Counted from the first letter of the stretch, positions 9,391 to 18,950 are shown. The stretch: 64,000 bases of DNA from Lentzea sp. NEAU-D7 (GCF_026242055.1 NZ_JAPJDL010000019.1:1-64000), one strand, 5' to 3'. A program made the numbers and translations. The notes: generated by a model from the sequence alone, not told the origin.

Positions 9391-9560
9391 GCGGAAGAGA
9401 CCCCTGCAGAAGGGGCGCCGAAGGAGCAATCCCTCCCCGGAATCTCTCAGGCACAGATACCGCACGACGAAGGCAACTCTGGAAAGCAGGCTCATCAGCA
9501 GCCTCGCCCACGGTGCAAGTCGCGCTCAGCGCGGCGAAGCTCTCAGGCTCATGACAGAGG
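9391..9560 (+). ncRNA. Tandem glycine riboswitch upstream of gcvT
   Basis: Two consecutive glycine aptamers. The first (about 9391-9463) shows the conserved core GCCGAAGGAGCAA and CCCGGAATCTCTCAGGCA, closed by GCGG/CCGC. The second (about 9475-9560) shows GTGCAAG, GGCGAAGCTCTCAGG and CATGACAGAGG, closed by CTCTG/CAGAG. The arrangement matches the known two-aptamer class that senses glycine. It lies about 100 bases ahead of gcvT, so glycine probably switches on gcvT-glyA. A short G/C hairpin near 9618-9636 (GCCGG/CCGGC) may be part of the expression platform. Confidence 0.92.
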
Positions 9561-9663
9561 GGGAGGCTCGCTCTAGTGAGGAGTCTCCGATGGACCGTGT
9601 CATTCTTCTGATGCCTCAGCCGGCCGCGTCCGGCTCTTCGGCGCACCCTGGAGGAGCGTTCTG

Positions 9664-10758
9664 ATGTCCCGCCTCACGCCTCTGAACGCCGAGCACGAGC
9701 AGCTCGGCGCGATGTTCACCGACTTCGCGGGCTGGCGGATGCCGCTGCGCTACTCGTCCGAGCTCGCGGAGCACCACGCGGTGCGCAAGACCGCGGGCCT
9801 GTTCGACCTCACGCACATGGGTGAGATCGTCCTGACCGGACCGCAGGCCGGTGAGGCCCTCGACTACGCGCTGGTCGGCCACATCTCGGCACTCGCCGTC
9901 GGCAAGGCCCGCTACACGATGATCACCCAGGCCGACGGCGGCGTGATCGACGACCTGATCGTGTACCGCCTGGGCGACCAGGAGTTCATGGTCGTCGCGA
10001 ACGCCTCGAACGCCCTGGTCGTCGCCGAGGCTCTGGTCGAGCGCGCCGCCGGCTTCGACACCGTCGTCGCCGACAGGTCGACCGACTACGCGTTGATCGC
10101 CATCCAGGGTCCGAAGTCGGTCGAGATCCTCTCCGGCTTGACCGACACCGACCTGTCGACGGTCAAGTACTACGCCTCGTACCCGTCCACCGTGGCCGGT
10201 GTCGACGCGCTGCTCGCCCGCACCGGGTACACCGGCGAGGAGGGCTTCGAACTCTTCGTCGCACCTGCCGACGCACCCGCGGTCTGGGCGGCGCTGCTGT
10301 CCGCCGGCGAGGCGCACGAGCTCAAGCCGTGCGGCCTCGGCTGCCGCGACACGTTGCGTCTCGAAGCCGGGATGCCCTTGTACGGCAACGAGCTCACGAC
10401 GTCGCTCACGCCCTACAACGCGAACCTGGGCCGCGTGGTGAAGCTCGACAAGCCCGGCGACTTCGTGGGCCGCGAGGCGCTGACCAAGGTCGCCGAGTCC
10501 GGGGTGGACTCGGTCCTCGTCGGACTGAAGACCCCCGAGCGTCGCGCTCCGCGCCACGGCTACGCGGTGCTCGACGGCGACGAGGTCGTGGGCGAGGTGA
10601 CGTCGGGCGCGCTGTCCCCGACCCTCGGCTACTCCGTCGCCATGGCCTACGTGTCGAAGGCCAGTGCCGAGCCCGGCACCTCACTGCTGGTGGACGTCCG
10701 CGGCAAGAAGCAGCCGGTCGAGGTCGTCGCACTTCCGTTCTACAAGCGCGCCAAGTAG
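9664..10758 (+). CDS. gcvT: Aminomethyltransferase (glycine cleavage T-protein)
   Basis: 364-residue T-protein of the glycine cleavage system. It moves the methylene group from aminomethyl-lipoyl H-protein to tetrahydrofolate and releases ammonia. The family motifs [20 protein letters not shown] and [14 protein letters not shown] are present in the usual order, and the length is normal. GGAGGAG stands just before the ATG. It is the first gene after a tandem glycine riboswitch and is followed 13 bases later by glyA. The H and P protein genes are not in the window. Confidence 0.96.
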   Translation: MSRLTPLNAEHEQLGAMFTDFAGWRMPLRYSSELAEHHAVRKTAGLFDLTHMGEIVLTGPQAGEALDYALVGHISALAVGKARYTMITQADGGVIDDLIVYRLGDQEFMVVANASNALVVAEALVERAAGFDTVVADRSTDYALIAIQGPKSVEILSGLTDTDLSTVKYYASYPSTVAGVDALLARTGYTGEEGFELFVAPADAPAVWAALLSAGEAHELKPCGLGCRDTLRLEAGMPLYGNELTTSLTPYNANLGRVVKLDKPGDFVGREALTKVAESGVDSVLVGLKTPERRAPRHGYAVLDGDEVVGEVTSGALSPTLGYSVAMAYVSKASAEPGTSLLVDVRGKKQPVEVVALPFYKRAK

Positions 10759-10771
10759 GGAGATCCTCCAG

Positions 10772-12037
10772 ATGTCCGACCAGTTCAACGCTTCCCTCGC
10801 GGAGTACGACCCCGAGGTGGCCGAGGCCGTTGCGGCCGAGCTGGCACGCCAGCAGGGCACGCTCGAGATGATCGCCTCGGAGAACTTCACGCCCGTCTCG
10901 GTGCTGCAGGCCCAGGGCTCCGTCCTCACCAACAAGTACGCGGAGGGCTACCCCGGCCGCCGCTACTACGGCGGCTGCGAGCACGTGGACGTCGTCGAGC
11001 GCCTCGCCATCGAGCGCATCAAGTCGCTCTTCGGCGCCGGTTTCGCGAACGTCCAGCCGCACTCGGGTGCGCAGGCCAACGCGGCCGCGATGTTCGCACT
11101 GCTCCAGCCCGGCGACACGATCCTGGGCCTGGACCTCGCGCACGGCGGCCACCTGACGCACGGCATGCGCATCAACTTCTCCGGCAAGCTCTACAACGTC
11201 GTGCCGTACCACGTCGCGGACTCCGACGGCCGCGTCGACATGGCCGAGGTCGAGCGCCTGGCGCAGGAGCACCGGCCGAAGCTGATCGTCGCCGGCTGGT
11301 CCGCCTACCCGCGCCAGCTGGACTTCGCCGAGTTCCGCCGCATCGCGGACTCGGTCGAGGCCTACCTGATGGTCGACATGGCGCACTTCGCCGGCCTGGT
11401 GGCCGCGGGCCTGCACCCGTCGCCCGTGCCGCACGCGCACGTCACGACGACCACGACGCACAAGACCCTCGGCGGTCCCCGCGGCGGCGTGATCCTGTCG
11501 AACGAGGCGGACATCGCCAAGAAGATCAACTCTGCGGTGTTCCCCGGCCAGCAGGGCGGCCCGCTGGAGCACGTGATCGCGGCCAAGGCGGTGGCGTTCA
11601 AGCACGCCGCCTCGCCGGAGTTCGCGGACCGCCAGCGCCGCACGCTCGAGGGCGCGCGGATCCTGGCCGAGCGCCTGTCGCAGGCGGACGTCGCCGCGGC
11701 CGGCGTCAAGGTGCTGACCGGCGGCACGGACGTGCACCTGGTCCTCGTCGACCTGGTCGGCTCGGAGCTGGACGGCAAGCAGGCCGAGGACGTGCTGCAC
11801 CAGATCGGCATCACGGTCAACCGCAACGCCGTTCCGAACGACCCGCGTCCGCCGATGGTCACGTCCGGTCTGCGGATCGGCACGCCGGCGCTCGCGACCC
11901 GCGGGTTCGGCGAGGTGGACTTCACCGAGGTCGCCGACGTGATCGCGGAGGCCCTGAAGCCGGGCGCGGCGATCGACGAGCTGCGTGCGCGCGTCGAGGT
12001 GCTGGCGGCGAAGCACCCGCTGTACTCCACGCTCTGA
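10772..12037 (+). CDS. glyA: Serine hydroxymethyltransferase
   Basis: 421-residue PLP enzyme that converts serine plus tetrahydrofolate to glycine plus 5,10-methylene-tetrahydrofolate. The PLP lysine is in [14 protein letters not shown]. Other family signatures are MIASENF near the N-terminus and [15 protein letters not shown]. The ATG is placed by GGGAGA upstream and by the normal family N-terminus. It is cotranscribed with gcvT under the glycine riboswitch, which links glycine breakdown to serine formation. A strong hairpin terminator follows the stop codon. Confidence 0.97.
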   Translation: MSDQFNASLAEYDPEVAEAVAAELARQQGTLEMIASENFTPVSVLQAQGSVLTNKYAEGYPGRRYYGGCEHVDVVERLAIERIKSLFGAGFANVQPHSGAQANAAAMFALLQPGDTILGLDLAHGGHLTHGMRINFSGKLYNVVPYHVADSDGRVDMAEVERLAQEHRPKLIVAGWSAYPRQLDFAEFRRIADSVEAYLMVDMAHFAGLVAAGLHPSPVPHAHVTTTTTHKTLGGPRGGVILSNEADIAKKINSAVFPGQQGGPLEHVIAAKAVAFKHAASPEFADRQRRTLEGARILAERLSQADVAAAGVKVLTGGTDVHLVLVDLVGSELDGKQAEDVLHQIGITVNRNAVPNDPRPPMVTSGLRIGTPALATRGFGEVDFTEVADVIAEALKPGAAIDELRARVEVLAAKHPLYSTL

Positions 12038-12048
12038 CGCTCAACCAC

Positions 12049-12082
12049 AAGGGGCGCCACCGGAGATCCGGTGGCGCCCCTT
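12049..12082 (+). terminator. Hairpin terminator after glyA
   Basis: A perfect 15-base-pair stem, AAGGGGCGCCACCGG with its complement, closed by a 4-base loop (AGAT). It begins 12 bases after the glyA stop codon. The downstream tract is not strongly T-rich, as is usual in this kind of genome. Confidence 0.8.
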
Positions 12083-12113
12083 GCGTTGTGCGACCCGAGA
12101 GCGAAACGACGGG

Positions 12114-12143
12114 AACCCCGGCCCCTTCCCCAGGGCCGGGGTT
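12114..12143. terminator. Second hairpin between convergent glyA and lipoprotein genes
   Basis: An 11-base-pair stem AACCCCGGCCC / GGGCCGGGGTT with an 8-base loop, followed by TTTCAC. It lies between genes that converge and could terminate transcription from either side. Confidence 0.65.
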
Positions 12144-12201
12144 TCACCGTGTCAGGGTGTTGTGTGTTTCAGATGGACCGTCCTATTGGGATGCTCGGGG
12201 G

Positions 12202-12879
12202 TTACGCAGCGGGCGCCGTGACGCCGGGGGGCAGGCATTCCACGTTGCGCTTGCCGTCGGGCTGGATCACGAACCAGGTACCGCCGACGCCCTGGCCCTT
12301 CCAGGCGCCCGGCTTCGGGTCCTGCGAGTACGTGTAGAGAGCCCAGCCGTCGATGGCGACCTGCTTCTTGCCGTCAGCGCGGGTGATCAGCGACACCAGC
12401 TTCGCGTCGACGCCCTCGACCTGCGGGATCGTGTCGGCCAGCAGCGGCGGCCAGGTGACGGCGCACTGGTTGTTGCAGTTCGACTTGCCTTCGGGCTTCG
12501 GGGTGTCCTTGTCGAAGCGGTAAAGGGTGCGGCCGTCGCCGTCCTGGACCACGAGGCCCATCTTGTCGACGGGCTTGCCGACCAGCTTCAACGTACTCAC
12601 AGGGGCTGCTGCCGGGGGCTGCGCTGCCGGGGGCTGCGCGGCCGGAACTTCCGGGGCCTGCTGCTGGACAGGGGCTTCGGGGGCCTGCGCGGGCTCCTGG
12701 AGTACCGGGGGCTGACCCACGTCGCCGTAGTCACCGAGGACGCCCAGGTCGGTTTCGGTTTGTGCCACCGGCTTGGAGTTCGTGCCACTGCCAGTGGCGC
12801 TCCAGACACCCAGACCCAGCACAACTGCCAGTCCCGCGGCGAGCCCGATGGCAATGCGGTTACGTCGGATCACACTCAT
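12202..12879 (-). CDS. Secreted/membrane-anchored protein with lipoprotein-15 repeats (Yx(F/W/Y)xxD)
   Basis: 225-residue exported protein. A basic start and hydrophobic segment (residues 5-27) serve as signal anchor. A Pro/Ala/Gln-rich linker follows, then a C-terminal domain with the two hallmark repeats LYRFDKD and LYTYSQD of the lipoprotein-15 family. The domain also has paired cysteines (NCNNQC). The start is set by GAGGAGG just upstream of ATG 12879. The function is unknown; family members are cell-surface proteins sometimes tied to redox or heme-like cofactors. It is transcribed divergently from the methyltransferase gene. Confidence 0.85.
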   Translation of the reverse strand: MSVIRRNRIAIGLAAGLAVVLGLGVWSATGSGTNSKPVAQTETDLGVLGDYGDVGQPPVLQEPAQAPEAPVQQQAPEVPAAQPPAAQPPAAAPVSTLKLVGKPVDKMGLVVQDGDGRTLYRFDKDTPKPEGKSNCNNQCAVTWPPLLADTIPQVEGVDAKLVSLITRADGKKQVAIDGWALYTYSQDPKPGAWKGQGVGGTWFVIQPDGKRNVECLPPGVTAPAA

Positions 12880-12933
12880 GTCCTCCTCGTCCATCCGTTC
12901 GCTCTATCCAGGCCATACGGCCGGGGTTGCGTC

Positions 12934-12953
12934 TCGGTTCAGAAACGAACCGA
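12934..12953. promoter_or_regulatory. Inverted repeat in a divergent promoter region
   Basis: TCGGTTC-N6-GAACCGA is a perfect 7-base inverted repeat midway between the divergent lipoprotein-15 and methyltransferase genes. Its position and symmetry suggest an operator for a dimeric regulator. No regulator gene lies next to it, so the binding protein is unknown. Confidence 0.4.
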
Positions 12954-13006
12954 ACCTCATCCCGTCTCGAACGTCTGGCGGAGTCAGGTCACGCAGGAGG
13001 TGCAGG

Positions 13007-14260
13007 GTGGTCGTCGCAGGTCAGCTGGCGGGAATGGCCGAACGAGTGCTGGGTGCACCGTTGCCGATCGGATTTCGGGCGTGGGACGGAAGTGTGGCCG
13101 GGCCGCAGGACGGGACGGTGCTCGTCATCCGATCGCGTGACGCGCTGCGGCGGCTCGTCTGGAGCCCGAACGAACTGGGGCTCGCCCGCGCGTACGTGAG
13201 CGGCGAGCTCGACGTGGAGGGTGATCTCGCGACCGGTCTCTCGCAGATCTGGGGACTCGTGCGCCAGGGCGTCACCCGGCGGCCGCGGCTCTCGGAGGTG
13301 GCGAAGCTCGCGTGGCGGTTGAAGGTCCTGGGACCCAACCCGGACGCGCCGAAGGAGGAAGCCCGGCTGCGGGGCGCGCTGCACACGAAGAGCCGCGACC
13401 GCGACGCCATTTCGCACCACTACGATCTGAGCAACGACTTCTACCGGCTCGTGCTCGACCCGAGCATGGCCTACTCGTGCGCGTACTTCACGTCCGAGGA
13501 CGAGCCGCTCGCGCAGGCGCAGCACAACAAGCTGGACCTCGTGTGCCGCAAGCTCGGCCTGGAGCCGGGCATGCGCCTGCTCGACGTCGGCTGCGGGTGG
13601 GGTTCGATGATCATCCACGCCGCGAAGCACTACGGCGTGCACGCGACCGGCGTGACGATCTCCGCGCAGCAGCGCGCGCACATCCTCGAGCGGATCGAGG
13701 CCGAAGGCCTGACCGGCCGGGTCGAGGTGCGGCTGCAGGACTACCGCGAGGTGCGCGACGAGCCGTTCGACGCGATCTCCACGATCGAGATGGGCGAGCA
13801 CGTCGGCGAGAGCAACTACCCCGAGTACGCCTCGACGCTGCACCGGCTGCTCAAGCCGGAGGGCCGCCTGCTGCTGCAGCAGATGTCGCGCGGACGCAAC
13901 GCGCCGGGCGGCGGTGCGTTCATCGAGTCGTACGTCGCGCCGGACATGCACATGCGGCCGGTCAGCCGGACGACGGGCTTCCTCGAAGACGCCGGCCTGG
14001 AGATCCGCGACGTGCACGCGTTGCGCGAGCACTACGTGTGGACAGTGAGGGCGTGGGCGCAGACCCTGGAGGAGCGCTGGGACGAGGTCGTCGCCCTGGT
14101 CGGCGAAGGCCAGGCACGCGTGTGGCGGCTGTACCTCGCGGGCGGCGCGCTGACGTTCGAGGAGGGCCGGATGGGCGTGGACCAGATCCTCGCGGTGCGC
14201 AGGAGCGAGAACGGCCGCAGCGGCATGCCGCGGGTACGTCGTGAGCTGGTGGCCCGGTGA
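13007..14260 (+). CDS. Cyclopropane-fatty-acyl-phospholipid synthase family methyltransferase
   Basis: 417-residue SAM-dependent methyltransferase of the CFA/mycolic acid synthase family. It adds a methylene or methyl group across the double bond of phospholipid acyl chains at the membrane. The SAM site is LLDVGCGWGS, preceded by the family pattern MAYSCAYF. The downstream active-site region has IEMGEHVGE. The GTG start is chosen because AGGAGG lies 7 bases upstream. It overlaps the DUF1295 gene by 4 bases (GTGA). This pairing recurs in actinomycetes and may give 10-methyl or cyclopropane fatty acids, with DUF1295 as a possible reductase. Confidence 0.93.
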   Translation: MVVAGQLAGMAERVLGAPLPIGFRAWDGSVAGPQDGTVLVIRSRDALRRLVWSPNELGLARAYVSGELDVEGDLATGLSQIWGLVRQGVTRRPRLSEVAKLAWRLKVLGPNPDAPKEEARLRGALHTKSRDRDAISHHYDLSNDFYRLVLDPSMAYSCAYFTSEDEPLAQAQHNKLDLVCRKLGLEPGMRLLDVGCGWGSMIIHAAKHYGVHATGVTISAQQRAHILERIEAEGLTGRVEVRLQDYREVRDEPFDAISTIEMGEHVGESNYPEYASTLHRLLKPEGRLLLQQMSRGRNAPGGGAFIESYVAPDMHMRPVSRTTGFLEDAGLEIRDVHALREHYVWTVRAWAQTLEERWDEVVALVGEGQARVWRLYLAGGALTFEEGRMGVDQILAVRRSENGRSGMPRVRRELVAR

Positions 14261-15027
14261 GCTTCCTGATCAGCTTCGTCGTGGTGCTGGCGCTGCTCAG
14301 CGCCCTGTTCCTGTACGCGGACTCCCGCAAGCGCTACGACCTGATCGACTCGGTGTGGGGCCCCGGCTTCGCCGTGATCGCGGTGATCACGCTGCTGTTC
14401 GCGGAAGGCGAACCAACCCGGCAGTGGGTGGTCACGGTCCTCACCGTCGTGTGGGGCGTACGCCTGGGCGTGCACATCCACTCGCGCAACCGGGGCAAGG
14501 ACGAAGACCCGCGTTACCAGGAAATCCTGAAGCGTGCCAAGGGAAACCCGCGCCTGCGGATGTACCGCGTCTACCTCCTCCAGGCCGTGCTGATGTGGAT
14601 CGTGTCGCTGCCGGTCCAGGCCGCACAGCACCTTTCGGCCCCGTTCGGAGTGCTGGATTGGCTGGGCACTGGCGTGTGGATGGTCGGCTTCGTCTTCGAG
14701 GCCGTAGGTGACTGGCAGCTCTCCCGGTTCCGCGCGGACCCGGCGAACAAGGGCGCCGTGATGGACCGCGGCTTGTGGCGCTACACAAGGCATCCGAACT
14801 ACTTCGGCGACTCCGTCGTGTGGTGGGGCCTGTACCTGTTCGCGCTGCACTCGTGGCTCGCCGCGCTCACGATCATCGGCCCGGTGGTCATGACGTGGCT
14901 GCTCGCGAAGGGCAGCGGCAAACCGTTGCTGGAGAAGGACATCGTGTCGCGCCGTCCCGGCTACGCCGAGTACGTGCGGCGCACCAGCGGCTTCTTCCCG
15001 CTGCCTCCGAAGAGTCGCGTGGGGTAG
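14257..15027 (+). CDS. DUF1295 membrane protein (steroid 5-alpha-reductase-like fold)
   Basis: 256-residue membrane protein with about six hydrophobic segments. The C-terminal RYTRHPNYFGDSVVWWG is the hallmark of DUF1295 and related steroid-reductase / isoprenylcysteine methyltransferase folds, which bind NADPH or SAM at the membrane face. It starts inside the stop of the methyltransferase gene. A reductive step on the same lipid product is a reasonable inference, as in 10-methylstearate formation, but the partner known there is a different, FAD-type protein. Confidence 0.88.
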   Translation: MSFLISFVVVLALLSALFLYADSRKRYDLIDSVWGPGFAVIAVITLLFAEGEPTRQWVVTVLTVVWGVRLGVHIHSRNRGKDEDPRYQEILKRAKGNPRLRMYRVYLLQAVLMWIVSLPVQAAQHLSAPFGVLDWLGTGVWMVGFVFEAVGDWQLSRFRADPANKGAVMDRGLWRYTRHPNYFGDSVVWWGLYLFALHSWLAALTIIGPVVMTWLLAKGSGKPLLEKDIVSRRPGYAEYVRRTSGFFPLPPKSRVG

Positions 15028-15147
15028 GGCTGCTGGGGCGCGGTGGCTGGAAGTTGAGGTTCCGGCACTTCGCTGCGTGCCGCGGAGCCCGTAGCCCTTT
15101 GCGGACCGTGTCGGCGGTCTCTCCGGCCTGACGGGTGGCCTCCATGG

Positions 15148-15880
15148 TGTCTCTGCGGCATCTCGCCACGGCGTCGGCGGGCAGCTCGCCCTGTGTCCGC
15201 CTGGCGGCGTGCTGACGCCTCGCAACGGCTGCGGCATGCACCCTGCCTCGTGTCCGCCAGGCGGTGTGCCGGTGCGTTGCGTCGGCAGGGTTCGCCCGGC
15301 AGAGGCCGGGCGCCTTGCGTGGCGTCGGTGGGCGGCCTGCCACGGTGTCCCTGCGGCGTGCGGAGACCTCGCCATGGGCCTCGGCAGGCAGCTTGCCTTG
15401 TGTCCGTCTGGCGGCGTGTTGGCGCCTCGCAACGGCCGCGGCATGCAACCTGCCTCGCGTCCGCCGGGTGGGGTGCCGGTGCCTCGCTCCGGCGCCGGCA
15501 GGCGGCCCGCCTCGCACCCACCCGGCAGTGGCCGGGCGCCTCGCGACTGCCTCAGCAGGCGCCAGCCTCACGTCCACCCGGCGGTGTCGGTGCCTTGCTG
15601 CGGCTTCGGCTGGCAGCTGGCCTCGTGTCCGCCTGCCGGTGTGCTGGTGCCTAACCGCAGCCTGGGCATGCGGTCTGTCTCGCGCCCGCCCGGCGGTGTG
15701 TCGGCGGCTCCGCCAGGCAGCCTGCTCCGTGCCCACCCGGCGGCGTGTCGGCGGCTCCGCCAGGCAGCCTGCTCCGCACCCACCCGGCGGCGTGCCGACG
15801 CCTCGCCCCGCCCGAAGCACGCCGCCTGTCCCGCACCCACCCGGACAGCCTGCCGGGCAGCCCGGCCGCGCCCTCCGCGG
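15148..15880. repeat. Array of degenerate 57-base direct repeats in a gene-free region
   Basis: About twelve head-to-tail units fill this stretch. Full 57-base units begin at 15194, 15401, 15458, 15626 and 15777. Units of 55-56 bases begin at 15346, 15515 and 15571. Two nearly identical 47-base units begin at 15683 and 15730. Each unit opens with a core like CCGCCCGGCGG, itself a palindrome. Most full-length units end in GCCTCG and several carry GGCATGC or GGCAGG inside. Irregular unit lengths (47, 55, 56, 95) break any reading frame on either strand. Coding potential is therefore unlikely although long frames stay open by composition. The whole stretch 15028-15985 holds no recognisable gene. 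Confidence 0.75.
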
Positions 15881-15985
15881 GCGGCGCGAAGAGCGCCGTG
15901 CCCGGCGCCCCGACGGCGGCTGTCGTTCGAAGCAGTGCACGTCACAGCGCCCGTGCGGCACGCGTGCGCGGGTTAATGTTGGAGC

Positions 15986-18034
15986 GTGGGCAACGACATC
16001 TCCTTCCCGCGCCAACAGGCGCGCACCCAGCGGTTCACCGTCGGCGCACCGAGGACCTTCGCGGTGTCGGCGGACGGCGCACGTGTCTTCTTCCTGCGCC
16101 CGGCCACGGCCACGAGCCGTGCGAACGGGCTCTGGGAGCTGAACACGGCCACCGGCGTCGAACGGCTGCTCGTCGATCCGGCGACGCTGCTGTCCGATCC
16201 GGAGGATCTGCCGGCGGAGGAGAAGGCGCGCCGCGAGCGCACGCGTGAGTCCGGTGCGGGCATCGTCGGTTACGCGCTCTCCCGTGATGCGTCGGTGGCC
16301 TCGTTCGCGTTGTCCGGTCGCCTGTTCGTCGCCGACCTGGTGAGCGGTACCGCCCGTGAGCTGCCGACCCGGGGTGGCGTCGTCGACCCGCGCGTCGACC
16401 CGACCGGCCAGCGCGTGGCGTACGTCACGAGCGGCACGCTGCGCGTGGTCGAGCTGGGCTCCGGTGAGGACTACGCCGTCGCCGAGCCGGACGGTGAGGA
16501 CGTGACGTTCGGCCTCGCCGAGTTCATCGCGGCCGAGGAGATGTCGCGCTACCGCGGCTACTGGTGGGAGCCGGACGGCAACCGCCTCATCGCCGCACGC
16601 GTGAACAACGCGCCGGTGCAGCGCTGGTACATCGCCGACCCGGCGAACCCCGGCACCGCCGCGACCGAGATCGCCTACCCGGCGGCGGGCACGGCCAACG
16701 CCACGGTGTCGCTGCACGTGGTGTCGCTCGACAGCACGTTCGTCCCGGTGCTGCTGGAGTTCGACTACCTCAACGACGTGCACTGGTCGTCCGGCGGCGC
16801 GCCGCTGATCACGACGCAGACCCGCGACCAGCGCACCCGCCGGATCTACGCGCTGTCCCCCGACACCGGCGCCGTCACCGAGCTCGCGGTCGAGACCGAC
16901 CCGACGTGGCTCGAGGTCAGCGACGGCGCTCCGGCGTGGACCCCGGACGGCCGTCTCGTGCGGATCGTCGGCCAGGGCGACGAGTACGCGCTCCAGGTGG
17001 GCGACGACGTCCTCACCCACGGCCTGCAGGTGCGCCGCGTGCTCGACATCACCGACGACTCGATTCTGGTGGCCGCCTCCGCCGCCGACCCGACGCAGAC
17101 GCACGTCTACTCGGTCGGCGAGCACGTCGAACAGCTGTCCTCTGAGGACGGTGTGCACTCCGCTGTTCGTGGCGGTGGCAAGGTTGTCCTCGTATCGGCC
17201 ACTTTGGACTGGTTCGGCGCGCGGGTGCGGGTAGGTGACCACGTCATCGAGTCGTGGGCGGACACGCCGGTCCTCAAGGCGTCCCCGCGCATGCTGACGC
17301 TCGGCGAACGTTCGATCCGCGCCGCGCTCCTGCTGCCCACCGGCCACGTCCCGGGCACCAAGCTCCCGGTGCTGATGGACCCGTACGGCGGCCCGCACGC
17401 CCAGCGCGTCGTGTCCGCCCAGAACGCCTTCCTGGCCTCGCAGTGGCTGGCGGACCAGGGCTTCGCGGTCCTCGTCGCCGACGGCCGCGGCACGCCGGGC
17501 CGGGGCCTCGCCTGGGAGCGCGCGATCGCGTTCGACTTCGCCGGCGCCACCCTGGAGGACCAGGTGGACGCGCTCCACGCGGCCGCCGCGGTCGAACCGG
17601 ACCTCGACCTCACCCGAGTGGCGATCCGGGGCTGGTCCTACGGCGGCTACCTGAGCGCCCTGGCAGTCCTGCGCCGCCCGGACGTCTTCCACGCGGGCAT
17701 CGCCGGCGCCCCGGTGACCGACTGGCGCCTCTACGACACCCACTACACCGAGCGCTACCTGGGCCACCCGGACGACAGGCCCGAGGTCTACGACTCGAAC
17801 TCCCTCATCGCCGACGCGGACAAGCTCTCCCGCCCGCTGATGATCATCCACGGCCTGGCCGACGACAACGTGGTGGCCGCCCACACCTTGCGCCTGTCCA
17901 GCGCCCTGCTCGCCGCCGGCCGCCCGCACACGGTGCTGCCGCTCTCGGGCGTCACGCACATGACCCCGCAGGAGCAGGTGGCGGAGAACCTGCTCCTGCT
18001 CCAGGTCGAGTTCCTCAAGCAGTCGCTCGCCTGA
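15986..18034 (+). CDS. Prolyl oligopeptidase-family (S9) serine peptidase, DPP IV-like
   Basis: 682-residue peptidase. A beta-propeller N-terminal domain of the DPP IV type (residues about 40-400) is followed by an alpha/beta-hydrolase domain. The catalytic triad is visible: Ser in RGWSYGGYLS, Asp in GLADDNVV and His in GVTHM. DPYGGPHAQ precedes the catalytic domain as in the family. There is no signal peptide, so it is probably cytoplasmic and removes dipeptides or trims oligopeptides. GTG 15986 is the start with the best context. It is isolated, with the repeat array upstream and a convergent operon downstream. Confidence 0.93.
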   Translation: MGNDISFPRQQARTQRFTVGAPRTFAVSADGARVFFLRPATATSRANGLWELNTATGVERLLVDPATLLSDPEDLPAEEKARRERTRESGAGIVGYALSRDASVASFALSGRLFVADLVSGTARELPTRGGVVDPRVDPTGQRVAYVTSGTLRVVELGSGEDYAVAEPDGEDVTFGLAEFIAAEEMSRYRGYWWEPDGNRLIAARVNNAPVQRWYIADPANPGTAATEIAYPAAGTANATVSLHVVSLDSTFVPVLLEFDYLNDVHWSSGGAPLITTQTRDQRTRRIYALSPDTGAVTELAVETDPTWLEVSDGAPAWTPDGRLVRIVGQGDEYALQVGDDVLTHGLQVRRVLDITDDSILVAASAADPTQTHVYSVGEHVEQLSSEDGVHSAVRGGGKVVLVSATLDWFGARVRVGDHVIESWADTPVLKASPRMLTLGERSIRAALLLPTGHVPGTKLPVLMDPYGGPHAQRVVSAQNAFLASQWLADQGFAVLVADGRGTPGRGLAWERAIAFDFAGATLEDQVDALHAAAAVEPDLDLTRVAIRGWSYGGYLSALAVLRRPDVFHAGIAGAPVTDWRLYDTHYTERYLGHPDDRPEVYDSNSLIADADKLSRPLMIIHGLADDNVVAAHTLRLSSALLAAGRPHTVLPLSGVTHMTPQEQVAENLLLLQVEFLKQSLA

Positions 18035-18051
18035 CATCGGCGGAGAACAGC

Positions 18052-18088
18052 GGAAGGGGCGCCTCCCGCAACGGGAAGCGCCCCTTCC
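18052..18088. terminator. Bidirectional hairpin between the peptidase gene and the polyamine operon
   Basis: A stem of GGAAGGGGCGC / GCGCCCCTTCC with an inner TCCCG/CGGGA stem and a CAA loop lies between the two convergent stop codons. The symmetry allows termination from both directions. Confidence 0.75.
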
Positions 18089-18101
18089 GGGAAGCCTTCG
18101 A

Positions 18102-18950
18102 TCAGGCCAGCGAGTGCCGCACCCGGTAGGGCGGGATGCTGTTGCCCACCAGCGCCAGGTCGTCGATCGACTCCGGCTGGTACCCGGCCGTCTTCAGCCG
18201 CTCGACCATCAACGCCGTCGGGTCCTCGACCACGTCCGCGCGGCCGAACAGGTACGCCCACTCGTGCTCGTCCGAGCCGTAGTAGGCGACGGTGTCGAAC
18301 ACCTCGTTGAACCGCTGCCAGGAGCGGATCAGCGTGGTGTTGCGCCACATCGTCTGGCAACCGGACTGGTTGACGACGACGCCGCCGGGACGCAGCAGGG
18401 CCTTGCACATGCGCAGGAAGTCCGCGCCGTACAGACGGTTGTGCTGCGCCTCCTCCTCACGCTCGTCGGGCAGGTCCACCAGCACGATGTCGTACTTCTC
18501 CGACGTCGTGCGGATGTACTCGAACCCGTCGATGTACTGCACGCGGATGGGGCCGGAACCCTTCTCCGCCTCGGCCAGCTCCTCGGGCGTGTAGCCGTAC
18601 GGCAGGTGCTCCGCGCACAGCTTCACGGCCTGCTCGTCGATGTCGATGTGGTCGACGACCGTCGCACCGTGCTCGACGGCCATCTGGCACACGACGCCCT
18701 CGGAGGAGCCGATGACCAGCACGCGCTCGACGGTGTCGGCCAGCAGCAGCGCCGGCACCATCAGGGCCTCGTGGTAGGTCAGCTGGCTGAACTCCGTCGA
18801 CTGCCGGTCGTTGTCGCAGAAGAGCGACACGCCCTGCGCCGTACGGGCGATCACCAGGTGCTGGAAGTCGGTCTTGGTGTCGACCAGCACCTCGTCCACC
18901 TGCCAGTGGCGGGTCATGCCATCGGCGAGCGGCTCGTTGATCGTGTTCAC
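18102..18950 (-). CDS. speE: Spermidine synthase-like aminopropyltransferase
   Basis: 282-residue aminopropyltransferase that moves the aminopropyl group from decarboxylated SAM to putrescine. The N-terminal beta-sheet domain has TDFQHLVIAR. The Rossmann part shows VLVIGSSEGVV and the acidic ribose-binding IDIDEQAVKLC, followed by YDIVLVDLPDE. It overlaps the SAM decarboxylase gene by 4 bases and is the last gene of a three-gene polyamine operon. The active-site acidic residue lies in a slightly unusual context (DLPDE), so a related acceptor amine is possible. Confidence 0.9.
   Translation of the reverse strand: MNTINEPLADGMTRHWQVDEVLVDTKTDFQHLVIARTAQGVSLFCDNDRQSTEFSQLTYHEALMVPALLLADTVERVLVIGSSEGVVCQMAVEHGATVVDHIDIDEQAVKLCAEHLPYGYTPEELAEAEKGSGPIRVQYIDGFEYIRTTSEKYDIVLVDLPDEREEEAQHNRLYGADFLRMCKALLRPGGVVVNQSGCQTMWRNTTLIRSWQRFNEVFDTVAYYGSDEHEWAYLFGRADVVEDPTALMVERLKTAGYQPESIDDLALVGNSIPPYRVRHSLA

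Noticed and set aside
15148-15880. CRISPR array
   Set aside because: Units abut with no unique spacers, differ throughout their length, and no cas genes are present.
14888-18037. A 1000-codon open frame on the minus strand through the repeats and the S9 peptidase
   Set aside because: It is antisense to a clear peptidase gene and the repeat part has irregular unit lengths. Its openness comes from composition.
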